Source: Chloroflexota bacterium (lineage in GTDB: Bacteria; Chloroflexota; Dehalococcoidia; SM23-28-2; RBG-16-64-32). Taken from it: 64,000 bases of DNA. This document shows positions 36,021 to 45,000 of this stretch, in pieces (position 1 is the stretch's first letter; each line of letters begins with the position of its first letter). The position numbers and the translations under genes are program-made. The notes below the pieces were generated by a model that saw only the letters and a list, made by a program, of their open reading frames with translations, did no database searches and was not told the origin of the DNA. The stretch lies in assembly GCA_029262695.1 (NCBI GenBank), contig JAJCYV010000004.1, forward strand, positions 169,910-233,909, given 5' to 3'.

Positions 36021-36084
36021 ATCCCGCGCGGGCTCCTGGCCCGATCTCTGCCCCTGCCGGGGCGGCGCTCCGTACACTGTCGTG

Positions 36085-36933
36085 TCAGTCGCCGATCTCC
36101 GGGCAGCCTTCCGCCTGCGAAACGCTCAGTCCGGCGTCGAAGCGCAGGAGCTTGAGCGCATCGATGGGATTAACCTCGCCGCTGCAGTCGACGTCGCCGA
36201 TGGCCGGTTTAGTGGGCTCCGGTGTCGCTGTCGGCGTTGGCGTCGGCGCAGGCGTGGGTGACGGAGTCTGTCCGACAGGCGTCGGCGTCGGCGTGGGCGT
36301 TGGCGCAGGTGTGGGTGACGGCGTCTGACCGACGGGCGTTGGCGAGGCGGTTGGATCCGGCGTCGGCGAGGCGGTCGGTACAGGCGTCGGTGTGGGGACC
36401 GGCGTAGGCGTTGGAGTTGGAGTGGGGACCGGTGTTGGTGTCGGTGTCGCAGGCGCGAAGCAGACGACGTTGCCGTGTTGGACGCTATATGGGATTGGTG
36501 CGAGGTTGCCGTCGATGAGCTCATCATCTACCACCGTCAACGTCAGTGCTGTGAAAGAGTCGGGGGCGCCAACGCAGTTAAAGGTAGCCCGAGTGATGAC
36601 AACCGGTTCGCTGGTAATCGGGAATATGGCAAAGCCGGCGGCCCTCGCTGGCCCGGCCGGAGCGTTCGGGTTGCAGGCTCCCGCCATATCTCCCGTCGTG
36701 CATGCAGTGGTCGCTTCGAGTACAGACGAGTCGAACGCTATCCTGACATCTGACGCGCCAAGGCCTCCTGCGGGAAGACCCGTCACCTTAATTTCGACCT
36801 GATTACTTGTAGACCCCGCGGGAAACGACCAGCTTCCTCCACTCACGGTAGCCTGGCCTGAGGCTTCGGAGCTCATAGTCGCGGCAAGGACCAGTCCCGC
36901 CGCGAACAGGCTAATCAGAACTGTGGATCGCAT
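36085..36933 (-). CDS. Secreted cohesin-like protein with Pro/Thr linker and C-terminal dockerin
   Basis: About 282 residues. The ATG at 36933 follows AGGAGG and begins the signal peptide [17 protein letters not shown]. Residues about 25-160 form a cohesin-like domain very similar to the protein at 5868-6545, sharing GLGAxDxxxAFDSxVL and [17 protein letters not shown]. A linker of about 75 residues rich in Pro-Thr follows, then a short dockerin-like segment ([19 protein letters not shown]) at the C-terminus. Only one calcium-loop repeat of the dockerin is clear. Carrying both partner-type domains, it could chain or cross-link surface complexes. Confidence 0.83.
   Translation of the reverse strand: MRSTVLISLFAAGLVLAATMSSEASGQATVSGGSWSFPAGSTSNQVEIKVTGLPAGGLGASDVRIAFDSSVLEATTACTTGDMAGACNPNAPAGPARAAGFAIFPITSEPVVITRATFNCVGAPDSFTALTLTVVDDELIDGNLAPIPYSVQHGNVVCFAPATPTPTPVPTPTPTPTPVPTPTPVPTASPTPDPTASPTPVGQTPSPTPAPTPTPTPTPVGQTPSPTPAPTPTPTATPEPTKPAIGDVDCSGEVNPIDALKLLRFDAGLSVSQAEGCPEIGD
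36208..36450. repeat. Tandem Pro/Thr-coding repeats in the cohesin-dockerin linker
   Basis: The DNA repeats GGCGTCGGCGT/GGTGTGGGTGACGG-type units, giving [17 protein letters not shown] twice in a row plus shorter PTP runs. Such linker repeats vary in number by slippage. Assembly errors are also possible here. Confidence 0.7.
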
Positions 36934-36990
36934 AACATCGACCTCCTGAGAAGGCAAGAACCGCGCGAGAATCCCGGGCGAGACTCGCCA

Positions 36991-37610
36991 GGGTCGTCTC
37001 GAAGCTAATGTCGGGTATCTGCTCAGCGAACTTAATCAAATCCATCATCTTCCTTACCCGCCCCGGCCGTCCTGGTCCGTTCGGGCGATCGGTGCGCGGC
37101 TTCGCGTAGTCAGCGGGCGTTTCCGCGTCGTTTCTCAGTCGCGCGATTCAACTGCGCACTCTTATCTATTGACGCCTAGAGAGGTGGATTCGTTAACTCT
37201 CGTAACCCCTTGGCTCGTTTCTTTTGCCCTTTCGCGTCTGGGATTTGGCCTTGTGGCCATCGTGGCGACGCCGAAGCGGGCCACCCGCCAGGACCAGCAG
37301 GAGGGTTCGGAATGGGGAAACGTCGCGTCGCCAGTCCTGGTTCCGGCCGGTCTCGCCCTACTCGCCGCTGCCTGTGGCGATGACGACGATGGCGCGTCGT
37401 CGGCTCCCAGCGCCAGTCCCAGCGAAGTTCAGCCGGCGGAAGCTCCCGTGCTATCTACCTCGTCGCAAGCAACGGAATCGTCGGGGGAGATCTGCCCGGG
37501 TCGTCTCGAAGCTAGTATGGGGTGTCTGCTCAGTGACCTTCACAGGAGCCATCATGTTCCTTCGGCGCCCCGGCCATCTCGGTTCGTGGCTTCGCGCCCA
37601 CGCCGGCCGT
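36991..37610. repeat. Decayed duplication of the leader flanking the GGDEF-EAL gene
   Basis: The segment 36991-37490 resembles, in the same orientation, the leader and first codons of the cupredoxin lipoprotein gene at about 39955-40490. It shares CTTCGCGTAGTC, CAGTCGCGCGATTCAACTG, ATTCGTTA and the 5' end of the gene itself. A second short copy of its beginning (GTCGTCTCGAAGCTA, a CATCAT box and GCGCCCCGGCC) starts at 37498 and runs to about 37610. The GGDEF-EAL gene (37628-39889) therefore lies between repeat copies. The segment spans the 670 bp between 36957 and 37628, where no intact gene is visible. Confidence 0.7.
37312..37490 (+). pseudogene. Remnant of the 5' end of a lipoprotein gene
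   Basis: This region matches the first about 65 codons of the gene at 40303: the start ATGGGAA/ATGGGGA, then LAAACGDDDDGASS, SPSASPS and VQP..AP are recognisable. It is 5 nt shorter between the start codon and the CGDDDDG segment, which puts the ATG and the body in different frames. The match stops at about 37490, and no cupredoxin or later sequence follows. It is therefore a truncated, frameshifted copy. A longer open frame across it from 37169 is probably fortuitous. Confidence 0.7.
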
Positions 37611-37627
37611 GATCGATGCCGGGGTCT

Positions 37628-39889
37628 TCAGGCGGTCTCCGGACTTAGTGTCACTGGCCGCGAACCCGAACGCTGGCGGCGAAATATCTCTTCGATCTCG
37701 GCGGCCGGCCGTGGCCTGCTGAAGATAAAACCCTGATACGTTTCACAGCCGTACGCTTTGAGCAGAGCTAGCTGGTCCTCGGTCTCCACACCTTCCGCGA
37801 CGACGTCGAATCCCAGGCCGTGGGACAGGGAAATGATCGCGGACACGATGGCACGAGAATGGTCATCAGCATCGAGGTCTGACACGAAGGATCTGTCGAT
37901 CTTCACCGTCGTTACGGGGAGTCTCTTCAGATAGCTCAGGGAGGAGTAACCGGTGCCAAAGTCGTCTATGGCGATCCGGACCCCTAGAGCGCGCAGTTCG
38001 GTCAATACCGCGACGCTACGCTCCGCATCCGCCATTGCAGCAGTTTCGGTGATTTCCAGTTCAAGGTGACAGGGGGCCAGTCCGCTATCGGCAAGCGCAC
38101 GCGCGATCCACTCTGTCAGGCCGTCGGTCTGGATGTGTCGGGCCGAAAGGTTCACAGCCACTGTGATTGGCGGAAGGCCAGCGTCCTGCCACGTCCTGTT
38201 CTGGGCGCATGCAGTGCGCAAGACCCACTCGTCAAGTGACAGAATCAGGTCGCTGTCTTCCGCAATACTTATGAAGTCGCCGGGAGGGACAAGTCCTCGC
38301 GAAGGATGTTGCCACCGGATCAGGGCTTCAGAGCCGACGACCCGTCCACTCCCAACGTTCGCCTGAGGCTGGTAGTAGAGTACGAACTCTTCTCGCTCGA
38401 ACGCACGGCGCAGATCATCTTCCAGGGCCATGCGCTCCATCATTGTGGCGTTCATGCCCGCAGTGTAGAGCTGAAACTGGTCGCCATGTTCCTTGGCCCG
38501 GTACACCGCTGTGTCCGCATTCTGCAGAAGAGTATCCGCATCCTCGCCGTCGTCAGGGTAGAGGGAAACGCCGATGCTGGCCGTGGCAAGCATCTCGTGG
38601 CCGTCCAACGCCCACGGCCGCCTGAAGTCTTCAAGGATTCTCTTGGCGAAGCCAACGGCATTATCGACCTCAGCGAGAGACGGCAGCAGTATCGCGAACT
38701 CGTCGGCACCGATGCGGGCGACTGTGTCACCTTCACGGACCTGGCGCGCCAGTCGGTCCCCGGCGCCTTTTAGCAGCTCGTCGCCCTGCAAGCGTCCGGC
38801 CGTGTCGTTTACAAACTTAAAGCGGTCGATGTCGAGGAGCATCACCGCGGTCTTCTCCTTCGTGCGGCGCGCTTGAGCCACGGCCAGAGAGAGACGGTCA
38901 CGGAACAGCACGCGGTTCGGTAACCCGGTAAGCGCGTCGTGGTTCGCCATATGCTGAACGGCATCCTTGCTCTCTCGAAGGGCGTCGACCAGCTCTTGCT
39001 TCTTTGTCAGGCTTAGCAGCTCTTTCTTCATCACATCGAAGTCCGAGCCGAGGTCTGCTAGCTCACGTGGGCCGTCGCGCGGTACGCGCGCCTCCAGGTC
39101 GCCGGCGGCGATGGCGCGCGCGGTCCTCCGCAGCGCGTTCAGCGGTCGCAGGATCGAGAGAGAGACTGCGGTCGCCATGATAATCGCAACCGTCCCTCCC
39201 AGAAGCGCCGCAATAACGTGAAGCGTAGTGGTCAACCTTCTCGATCTGTTGGCAAGGTCCTGATACTCTGCGGCCTCCAGGCCTTCCAGTTCGGCGGCTA
39301 CGACAATCGAGGATTCTAGCGAAGAGAGATCATCACTGACCGCATCGAGGGCCTGTCTGGTGCCGGCCACGTCGTCGCTGGCTGGCAGCGTGGCGAACTG
39401 TTCAATAGCACCGGAAATGGCCGAAACTGCGACCAGCATCTCGTCAAGCTCGGTCAGTTCTCCCGTGTCGTCGACACCTGGAATGTCCTGCTCACCGCGC
39501 GCCAGTTCATGAGAGCGGGCTTCAGTCAGCCTTTCCTCTACTGTGGCGATGCCAGTACGGAGTTCTGGTAGAAGTTGGCGGTTCCCGGTGAGCGCGAGAC
39601 GTGCGACCAGTCGGTCGGTGGCGGTCGCCTCGTGCCCAGCCTCATGGTAGGCGTCGTGCGTACGTAGGCTGAAAGTGAGTTGGTCCATGGCGGCCTGCTG
39701 CCGCTGAGAAAGCATGATGGACGCCGCGAGCACGTTGGTGAAGACAAGGAGGAGCAATGCGAACCCGCCGACGACACGAGCCGTGATCGAAAGCGCACCG
39801 GCTGCTCGGAGCGCAGCAGGCAGGATTGTACTCACTGTGTGAGCCACTCTGCGGCTCCGTCGCTGGATCGCCAGTCTAGAGAGAATCAT
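37628..39889 (-). CDS. Membrane HAMP-GGDEF-EAL protein with degenerate GADEF motif
   Basis: A 753-residue protein: a transmembrane helix near 40-58, a helical extracytoplasmic region (about 60-210), a second helix (about 225-245), HAMP (about 245-300), GGDEF (about 320-480) and EAL (about 495-740). The cyclase motif reads GADEF (near residue 392) instead of GGDEF, while the REGD I-site five residues upstream is kept. The EAL domain retains [21 protein letters not shown] and AEGVE. It is therefore more likely a phosphodiesterase or a GTP/cyclic-di-GMP-sensing protein than a strong cyclase. It lies between duplicated leader segments. No PAS domain is visible. Confidence 0.92.
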   Translation of the reverse strand: MILSRLAIQRRSRRVAHTVSTILPAALRAAGALSITARVVGGFALLLLVFTNVLAASIMLSQRQQAAMDQLTFSLRTHDAYHEAGHEATATDRLVARLALTGNRQLLPELRTGIATVEERLTEARSHELARGEQDIPGVDDTGELTELDEMLVAVSAISGAIEQFATLPASDDVAGTRQALDAVSDDLSSLESSIVVAAELEGLEAAEYQDLANRSRRLTTTLHVIAALLGGTVAIIMATAVSLSILRPLNALRRTARAIAAGDLEARVPRDGPRELADLGSDFDVMKKELLSLTKKQELVDALRESKDAVQHMANHDALTGLPNRVLFRDRLSLAVAQARRTKEKTAVMLLDIDRFKFVNDTAGRLQGDELLKGAGDRLARQVREGDTVARIGADEFAILLPSLAEVDNAVGFAKRILEDFRRPWALDGHEMLATASIGVSLYPDDGEDADTLLQNADTAVYRAKEHGDQFQLYTAGMNATMMERMALEDDLRRAFEREEFVLYYQPQANVGSGRVVGSEALIRWQHPSRGLVPPGDFISIAEDSDLILSLDEWVLRTACAQNRTWQDAGLPPITVAVNLSARHIQTDGLTEWIARALADSGLAPCHLELEITETAAMADAERSVAVLTELRALGVRIAIDDFGTGYSSLSYLKRLPVTTVKIDRSFVSDLDADDHSRAIVSAIISLSHGLGFDVVAEGVETEDQLALLKAYGCETYQGFIFSRPRPAAEIEEIFRRQRSGSRPVTLSPETA

Positions 39890-39949
39890 ATCTCACACTG
39901 CTGCATGTAAGATGATGGCGTTGCCCGGCAAACTTTATCATATCCCATC

Positions 39950-40302
39950 ATTTTCGTCAGGCGCCCCGACCGGCGTGGTTCGTGCGGGCGGTTGGTCCGT
40001 GGCTTCGCGTAGTCCGCAAGAGCGTTTCCGTGTCGTGTCTCAGTCGCGCGATTCAACTGCTCACTCTTATCTAAGGACGCCTATGGGAGGGGATTCGTTA
40101 GTTCTCGTATCTCCTTAGCTCGTTTCCCTTGCTCTCTCGCGTTCGGGACTGGCCCTATGGGCGGCGAATTTGCCTGAAACCAGACAATCGCTCTGCGTCG
40201 CCCGTTCTTTCAGTGACTTCGTAATGAGGGTTACCGTGGGGCGGCGGCGTACTGTCTACGATTTGTGTAAGAAGTCACAATCGCCTGCCAGGAGGACTCT
40301 GA
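39950..40302 (+). promoter_or_regulatory. Long leader of the cupredoxin lipoprotein gene, duplicated upstream
   Basis: This roughly 350-nt non-coding region precedes a GGAGGACT ribosome-binding site and the ATG at 40303. It is similar to 37020-37310, which suggests that promoter or leader-RNA elements lie in it. No standard promoter or known riboswitch is recognisable by eye; conserved blocks are CTTCGCGTAGTC and CAGTCGCGCGATTCAACTG. Confidence 0.4.
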
Positions 40303-42183
40303 ATGGGAATACGTCGCCTCGCGCTACCGGTCATCGTTCTCGTCGGCCTGGGCCTGCTCGCTGCTGCTTGCGGCGATGACGACGATGGCGCATCGTCGAC
40401 TCCCAGCGCCAGTCCCAGTGATGTTCAGCCGACGGCTGCTCCCGTCGCCATCGACCTCGTCGCGAGCAGCGGAATCGTCGGGGGAGACCCCGATTTCAAC
40501 CTCTCGGCTCTCACGTGGCAGGCGTACTGGCTTTCCCGCGACCACTTCGGCCCGTTTGTGATGGCTTCCGGCATGGGCATTCCCTTCGAGCCGCCCATGG
40601 ACATGCTGCAGCAGGCGATGCAGATGATCGCCCAGAATCCGGACGACCCGGTGATGATTCCGGCGAACATGGCGCCGCTACAGGCCATATACGCTTCAGG
40701 CAGCCCCACCCTGATCAACGACCCCAGAGACTTCGACCCGCTCGACTTCGAGGCCTTTCGCCTCGACTCGGCCTCCTTTGATGTCACGGTCGGCGTCCGC
40801 GGTCAGGCGGAAACGATGTTGAAGGAGAGCCAGTGGGCACACAACTTCGCCAACGCTCATTTCGGCGACCCTGAAGGCGCTTTCGGTGCACAGCAGCGGT
40901 TCATCGGCATGATGGTGGCGCTGCTGTCGCAAATGCAGGGACAGTACGCAATGCAAGAGCTGCTCGGCGATGACGGGCTCTACCACGACTCCGATGGAGC
41001 GCTGGACTTCACCGCCAACTGGGTAATGCTCCACGCGCTCTCGGACGTCGCCGGCTTGACCGGCGATCGCGATGAGCTGAACCACGCGCGCTTCATGAAC
41101 CCGGATGTGCATCCAGCGTTCGAGGGCGCAGCGAACGATCTACTCGCAGCCCTCGAGGCTCGCGAGCCAGCCTCCGCCGACGAGGCTGCCCCGGCGGTCC
41201 GTGCGCTGGTCTACCGGGCCTGGACGGCTGACGATTCGGCCGTCGCCGAACGGGCGCTCAGCAGGGCCCAGGCGATCGCGGACGAGCAGCTGGTTGATTT
41301 CACGTCGGCGGACGTCACGCAGCAGGCTGCCGCGGTGGCTGGCCTGATAGCGACGAGCGCCGCAACGGGCGACACGCGGTACCGCGATGCCGCGGACGAC
41401 ATCTTCGAGGTGCTGTCCGCTGATTTCGATGCAGACCACGGCGTGTTTGCGTCGAGGAGCGTATACAGCGTCGACGACGTGGCGTGGATCATCGCCGGCC
41501 TCAACTCGCTGACGCAGCTTGGCGGCGATGCCACCAGAGGGCCGGCCAGCAAGGCACTTCTCGCCTTCTACGAGAGCACGATCAGCGTCGCCGGGATGCA
41601 ACTCTCGGCACCACCGGGCAAGGATGGCGCGATGGCCGGTGAATGGGAGAAGGACCTCCCGGGCGTCGTCTACTATCACCCCGCAGACACTCCGCCGCCG
41701 CCGGCCGCCGGCAAGCTGACCGTCCCCGCCGGCGAGGTGACATGGGATGGCACCGCCTGGGAGGTGACGAGCGATACGTTCGTGCCGGCGGGTGCGATGC
41801 ACCTGGCGAACGAACTGAACTGGATCGGCCCCCACCTCGGGTCGATCCCCTTCCCACCCGTCACCGACGCCGGTTCGGGCCAGGCCCCCGGCGGCGGCGA
41901 CGCGGTCACGAGTGCCACGATAGTGGGGAAGAACATCGCCTTTGACGTCGACGCGTTGACGGTGCCTGCGGGTCAGGAAGTGACCTTCACGTTCGACAAT
42001 CAGGACGCCGCCGTCCCTCACAACCTGCACGTTCAGGCCGGTGCGGAAGGCGACTTCAAGACCGATATCATAGCGGGGCCGGTGCTCCAGACGCTGACCT
42101 TCGAGATCAGCGCAGCCGGGAGCTACAGCTTCGTCTGCGATGTTCATCCCGATCTGATGTCGGGGACGCTCGTCGTGGAATGA
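40303..42183 (+). CDS. Lipoprotein with large unknown domain and C-terminal cupredoxin domain
   Basis: A 626-residue protein with a lipoprotein signal (hydrophobic 8-22, lipobox LAAAC, Cys23) and an acidic CGDDDDG start of the mature chain. Residues about 50-500 are mostly helical and unrecognised, with several Asp/Ala-rich helices suggestive of alpha/alpha-toroid repeats. Residues about 535-626 are a cupredoxin-like beta-sandwich. The copper ligands of a type 1 site are present: His in VPHNLHV, then Cys, His and Met in CDVHPDLMSG. It is probably an exported electron-transfer or copper protein. Its 5' end and leader are duplicated at 36991-37490. Confidence 0.8.
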   Translation: MGIRRLALPVIVLVGLGLLAAACGDDDDGASSTPSASPSDVQPTAAPVAIDLVASSGIVGGDPDFNLSALTWQAYWLSRDHFGPFVMASGMGIPFEPPMDMLQQAMQMIAQNPDDPVMIPANMAPLQAIYASGSPTLINDPRDFDPLDFEAFRLDSASFDVTVGVRGQAETMLKESQWAHNFANAHFGDPEGAFGAQQRFIGMMVALLSQMQGQYAMQELLGDDGLYHDSDGALDFTANWVMLHALSDVAGLTGDRDELNHARFMNPDVHPAFEGAANDLLAALEAREPASADEAAPAVRALVYRAWTADDSAVAERALSRAQAIADEQLVDFTSADVTQQAAAVAGLIATSAATGDTRYRDAADDIFEVLSADFDADHGVFASRSVYSVDDVAWIIAGLNSLTQLGGDATRGPASKALLAFYESTISVAGMQLSAPPGKDGAMAGEWEKDLPGVVYYHPADTPPPPAAGKLTVPAGEVTWDGTAWEVTSDTFVPAGAMHLANELNWIGPHLGSIPFPPVTDAGSGQAPGGGDAVTSATIVGKNIAFDVDALTVPAGQEVTFTFDNQDAAVPHNLHVQAGAEGDFKTDIIAGPVLQTLTFEISAAGSYSFVCDVHPDLMSGTLVVE

Positions 42184-42271
42184 GCGCGAGCTGCCTGGTC
42201 ATGGAGTGGTGATCTCGTTCCCGGCCCGCCGCTTGAGAGCCCGGGCCAGCGCGGCACCTCGAAATACGAAA

Positions 42272-42294
42272 TCGCCGGGTGATGTACCCGGCGA
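42272..42294 (-). terminator. Hairpin downstream of tRNA-Asp, possible terminator
   Basis: A perfect 9-bp stem, TCGCCGGGT/ACCCGGCGA with a 5-nt loop, lies 15 bp beyond the tRNA 3' end. On the minus strand it is followed by ATTTCGTATTTCG, a weak T-rich tract. It could also serve the convergent lipoprotein gene. Confidence 0.5.
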
Positions 42295-42309
42295 CTCGGT
42301 CTTGTGATG

Positions 42310-42385
42310 TGGCGACCCCGATCGGATTCGAACCGACGATCTCCACCGTGACAAGGTGGCATGTTAACCGCTACACCACGGGGCC
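42310..42385 (-). tRNA. tRNA-Asp (GTC)
   Basis: Read on the minus strand, the sequence folds as a complete 76-nt tRNA. The acceptor stem is GGCCCCG/CGGGGTC (one G-U pair), followed by a D-arm, an anticodon stem CCACC/GGTGG with loop TTGTCAC (anticodon GTC), a T-stem around TTCGAAT, discriminator G and an encoded CCA at 42312-42310. It reads aspartate codons. Confidence 0.96.
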
Positions 42386-42393
42386 GTGCCACA

Positions 42394-42421
42394 ATTTTAG
42401 CACGAACGTGGAGGCGGTCAA
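42394..42421 (-). promoter_or_regulatory. Promoter of tRNA-Asp
   Basis: On the minus strand, TTGACC (42421-42416) and TAAAAT (42399-42394) have a 16-bp spacer and end 8 bp before the tRNA 5' end. Confidence 0.65.
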
Positions 42422-42500
42422 CGTGCTGCGCGCCGTTCGCGCGTTACCCGGCGTCCAGCTATAATGCACTGGAATCCCACGTAAGGAGCCAACTAACACA

Positions 42501-42782
42501 GTGCCTAAGAAAAGCCGCCGCCGGGACCGTAAGACCGTCCAGTACGATTTCGCCGAAGCCCCGGCGGGCGAGATCGCGACCGAGGTCGATTCCGAGACCG
42601 CCACAGAGGCGTCCGAGCCCGCAGCGCCCGGTGCCGATTATGCGCGTGACGTTTCGCCCGGCGCTCGTGGCGAGCGCCACGTCAGCCGCGACTACTCACA
42701 CGTCCGCAACGAAGTCGTGCGCATCGCCATCCTTGGCGCTGTGCTGATCACCGGGATCATCGTCGCCGGCTTCTTCCGCTAG
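42501..42782 (+). CDS. Small basic single-helix membrane protein of unknown function
   Basis: A 93-residue protein with a GTG start preceded by AAGGAGCC and a TATAAT at 42460-42465. A very basic N-terminus (PKKSRRRDRK), an acidic/Ala-rich middle and a C-terminal helix (about 73-91) suggest a cytoplasmic tail anchored in the membrane at its C-terminus. It ends overlapping the convergent zinc-finger gene by 4 bp. I do not recognise a family. Confidence 0.68.
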   Translation: MPKKSRRRDRKTVQYDFAEAPAGEIATEVDSETATEASEPAAPGADYARDVSPGARGERHVSRDYSHVRNEVVRIAILGAVLITGIIVAGFFR

Positions 42783-43273
42783 TAGCGGAGCCGGTTGATC
42801 ACCATCACGACGCCCGCCATCAGGGCCAGCAAGCCGCCAAAGTCGTTCGTCGGCACGAGGCCGTCGCCGGCGACCAGGTTGCGTACGAAGTAGGCCAGCA
42901 CCACTCCCAGCGCGCCGATCACCAGCAGCGGCGTCCCGCTCCGGCGGTTCGTCGCCCAGCCGACCGCCTCGGCGACGACGTAACCGATCCCGATGCCGAG
43001 GAAGATCATGAAGAACCCGAAACCCTGCGGTAGCACTAAGCCCCAGGCCGCTCCCAGCGCCGCGCCCGCGCCGGCTGAAGCGGCGATCGCCTGGACGCCG
43101 ATCAGCGGGCTGATCTCGAACTGGGGCAGCTTACGCCGCGGCGCGCAGACCGGGCAGCGGGCGCCGACATCGGTGAAGACGGCGCAGCGCGGGCAAATCA
43201 GCGTCTCGCAGCGTCCGCAGGCCAGGCCGGTCTCGACGCTGGGATGTCGCGGGCAGTAGCGGGCCTCCCCCAC
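42779..43273 (-). CDS. B-box-type zinc finger membrane protein
   Basis: A 164-residue protein. The N-terminal 45 residues carry a B-box-like zinc finger (CPRHPSVETGLACGRCETLICPRC, then CPVC), followed by four predicted helices (about 55-165). The same finger is found on bacterial rhomboid-like and other membrane proteins. It is transcribed downstream of the PHP gene with a 4-bp gap, but no function is evident. Confidence 0.75.
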   Translation of the reverse strand: MGEARYCPRHPSVETGLACGRCETLICPRCAVFTDVGARCPVCAPRRKLPQFEISPLIGVQAIAASAGAGAALGAAWGLVLPQGFGFFMIFLGIGIGYVVAEAVGWATNRRSGTPLLVIGALGVVLAYFVRNLVAGDGLVPTNDFGGLLALMAGVVMVINRLRY

Positions 43274-43277
43274 CTGC

Positions 43278-44156
43278 TCAGCGATAGGTGTGCCTCAGCC
43301 GTGCTCGTTCGACCGACCCGCGCTCCTCGGCGAGCCGGAACAGCTCGTTCACCGGCTCGATCGGCAGCGGGATGTCGCCCGGCTCGCGCTGTTTCGGTCC
43401 GCCCAGGCCGTGGAAGTCGCTTCCGCCCAGCGGCAGCAGCTCATTGCGTTCGCAGATCTGGCGGAACATCTCCACTTCGCCCACGTCGTAGTCCTGGTAG
43501 TACGTCTCCATCCCGGTCAGCCCTGCCGCGCGCAGCCGCTCCAGGAGCGCGTCCAGGCTGCCGGCGGCGTGCAGCTCCCGCGGGTGAGCGAGCGTGGCGA
43601 GGCCGCCGACGCCGAGGATCGTCGCGACGACTTCCTCAGGCTCCAGCCGCTCGCGCTCGACATAGGCCGGCCCGGTGCGGCTAATGTACTGATCGAACGC
43701 CTCGTTCACCGATTCGACGTGTCCGGCCTCGACGAGCGCCAGCGCGATATGCGGCCTGCCGACAGCGCCCTCTGCGAACGACTGCACGCGCTCCCATTCC
43801 ACGGGCTTGCCCAGCTCGGCCAGGCGCTCGACCATCCGCCGCGCCCGGCCCAGGCGCGAGTCCTGCAGGTGCGCCAGCTTGGCCCCGAAGTCTTCGCTCC
43901 GCCAGTCAATGAAGTGCCCGAGGATGTGCACCTCGTTGCCGGGGACGTCGGTGCTCATCTCGATCCCGGGGATCAGCGTCAGGTCGTCGTACTTCTCGGC
44001 TGCCTCAAACGCCTCGGGCAGGCCGTCGACGATGTCGTGGTCGGTCAGCGCCATCACGCGAACGCCGTTCTTGTAAGCCAGGTCCACGAGCGCCGACGGG
44101 CTCAGGCGCCCATCGGAGATCGTGCTGTGCAGGTGGAGGTCGGCAAGGCTCGTCAC
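43278..44156 (-). CDS. PHP-domain phosphoesterase (TrpH/YciV-like)
   Basis: A 292-residue protein. The PHP metal motifs DLHLHSTISDG (residues 6-16), TDHDIVDG, PGIEMS, LAHPREL and the final GGSDFHG are all present. This family includes nucleotide 3',5'-bisphosphate phosphatases and the RNA-processing RNase AM. It overlaps the YmdB gene by 4 bp and is near rny, so an RNA or nucleotide turnover role is plausible. Confidence 0.87.
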   Translation of the reverse strand: MTSLADLHLHSTISDGRLSPSALVDLAYKNGVRVMALTDHDIVDGLPEAFEAAEKYDDLTLIPGIEMSTDVPGNEVHILGHFIDWRSEDFGAKLAHLQDSRLGRARRMVERLAELGKPVEWERVQSFAEGAVGRPHIALALVEAGHVESVNEAFDQYISRTGPAYVERERLEPEEVVATILGVGGLATLAHPRELHAAGSLDALLERLRAAGLTGMETYYQDYDVGEVEMFRQICERNELLPLGGSDFHGLGGPKQREPGDIPLPIEPVNELFRLAEERGSVERARLRHTYR

Positions 44157-44932
44157 GCCGCCACCTCGCTGTCGACTCGCTCGATCGCGGTCGCGCGGCC
44201 GGCGTCATCGACCGCGACGAAGACCGAGTTGAACATCGCGGGGCCCGTCTTCACGGGATCCCAGCGGTTGGGCAGTTGCGTCAGGAAGCGTTCCAGCACG
44301 GGTTCATACTCCATTCCAAGGACCGAGTTCGTTGCGCCGACCATGCCCAGGTCGCTCACGTAGGCCGTTCTGCCTGGCAGCACGCGGGCGTCGGCGGTCG
44401 GCACGTGCGTGTGAGTTCCGATGAGGGCGCTGATGCGGCCGTCGAGGTAGTGGCCCATCGCGATCTTCTCGCTCGTCGCCTCAGCGTGAAAGTCAACGAT
44501 GATTACAGAGGTGTCGGTGAGGTGCTTCAGCACGGCGTCAATGGCGCGGAAAGGGCAGTCTACGCTGTCGGCCATGAACGTGCGCCCGATCAGATTGACC
44601 ACGGCAACGTCACCGTCGCGGTGGATGCCCCGGCCGGGGACGCCCTCCGGGTAGTTAAGCGGGCGGATCAGCGGCACCGACTCGTCCTCCAGAACGGGAT
44701 AGATCTCGCGCTTGGCCCAGATGTGGTTGCCGGAGGTGATGACGTCGACGCCCGCGCCGCGCAGCTCCTCGACCGTCGCCGGGGTCATGCCCCGGCCGCC
44801 GGCGGCGTTCTCACCATTGGCAATCACGAGGTCAATCGATTTCGTCTCGCGCAGGCCGGGGAGAAGCGTGGCCACCGTCCGTCGGCCGAGCTTACCGACG
44901 ACGTCGCCTATGATGAGGATGTTCAGCGCCAT
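44153..44932 (-). CDS. ymdB: YmdB family metallophosphoesterase
   Basis: A 259-residue calcineurin-like phosphoesterase of the TIGR00282/YmdB type. Metal-binding motifs are IGDVVGK (Asp8), ANGENAAGGRG, TSGNHIWA and GTHTHVPTAD. In Bacillus the YmdB enzyme hydrolyses cyclic nucleotides in vitro and is encoded next to rny, exactly as here. The rny gene lies 52 bp upstream on the same strand. Confidence 0.9.
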   Translation of the reverse strand: MALNILIIGDVVGKLGRRTVATLLPGLRETKSIDLVIANGENAAGGRGMTPATVEELRGAGVDVITSGNHIWAKREIYPVLEDESVPLIRPLNYPEGVPGRGIHRDGDVAVVNLIGRTFMADSVDCPFRAIDAVLKHLTDTSVIIVDFHAEATSEKIAMGHYLDGRISALIGTHTHVPTADARVLPGRTAYVSDLGMVGATNSVLGMEYEPVLERFLTQLPNRWDPVKTGPAMFNSVFVAVDDAGRATAIERVDSEVAA

Positions 44933-44966
44933 GGCTTCAGCGGGGCAAAGCCGGCCGTTCTCCCTT

Positions 44967-45000
44967 CCTACTTGGCGTATTCGCCTACTTGGCGTATTCG
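44967..45000. repeat. Perfect 17-bp tandem duplication at the 3' end of rny
   Basis: The unit CCTACTTGGCGTATTCG occurs at 44967-44983 and again at 44984-45000. It covers the last codons and stop of rny, so a second copy of the terminal codons and stop lies just after the gene. Confidence 0.85.

Noticed and set aside
36208..36450. A possible CRISPR-like repeat array
   Set aside because: The repeats are in frame and encode a Pro/Thr linker; no spacers.
37169..37612. A 147-codon open frame in the duplicated leader
   Set aside because: It covers a frameshifted remnant of a lipoprotein gene, without a signal peptide or start signal, so it is treated as pseudogene.
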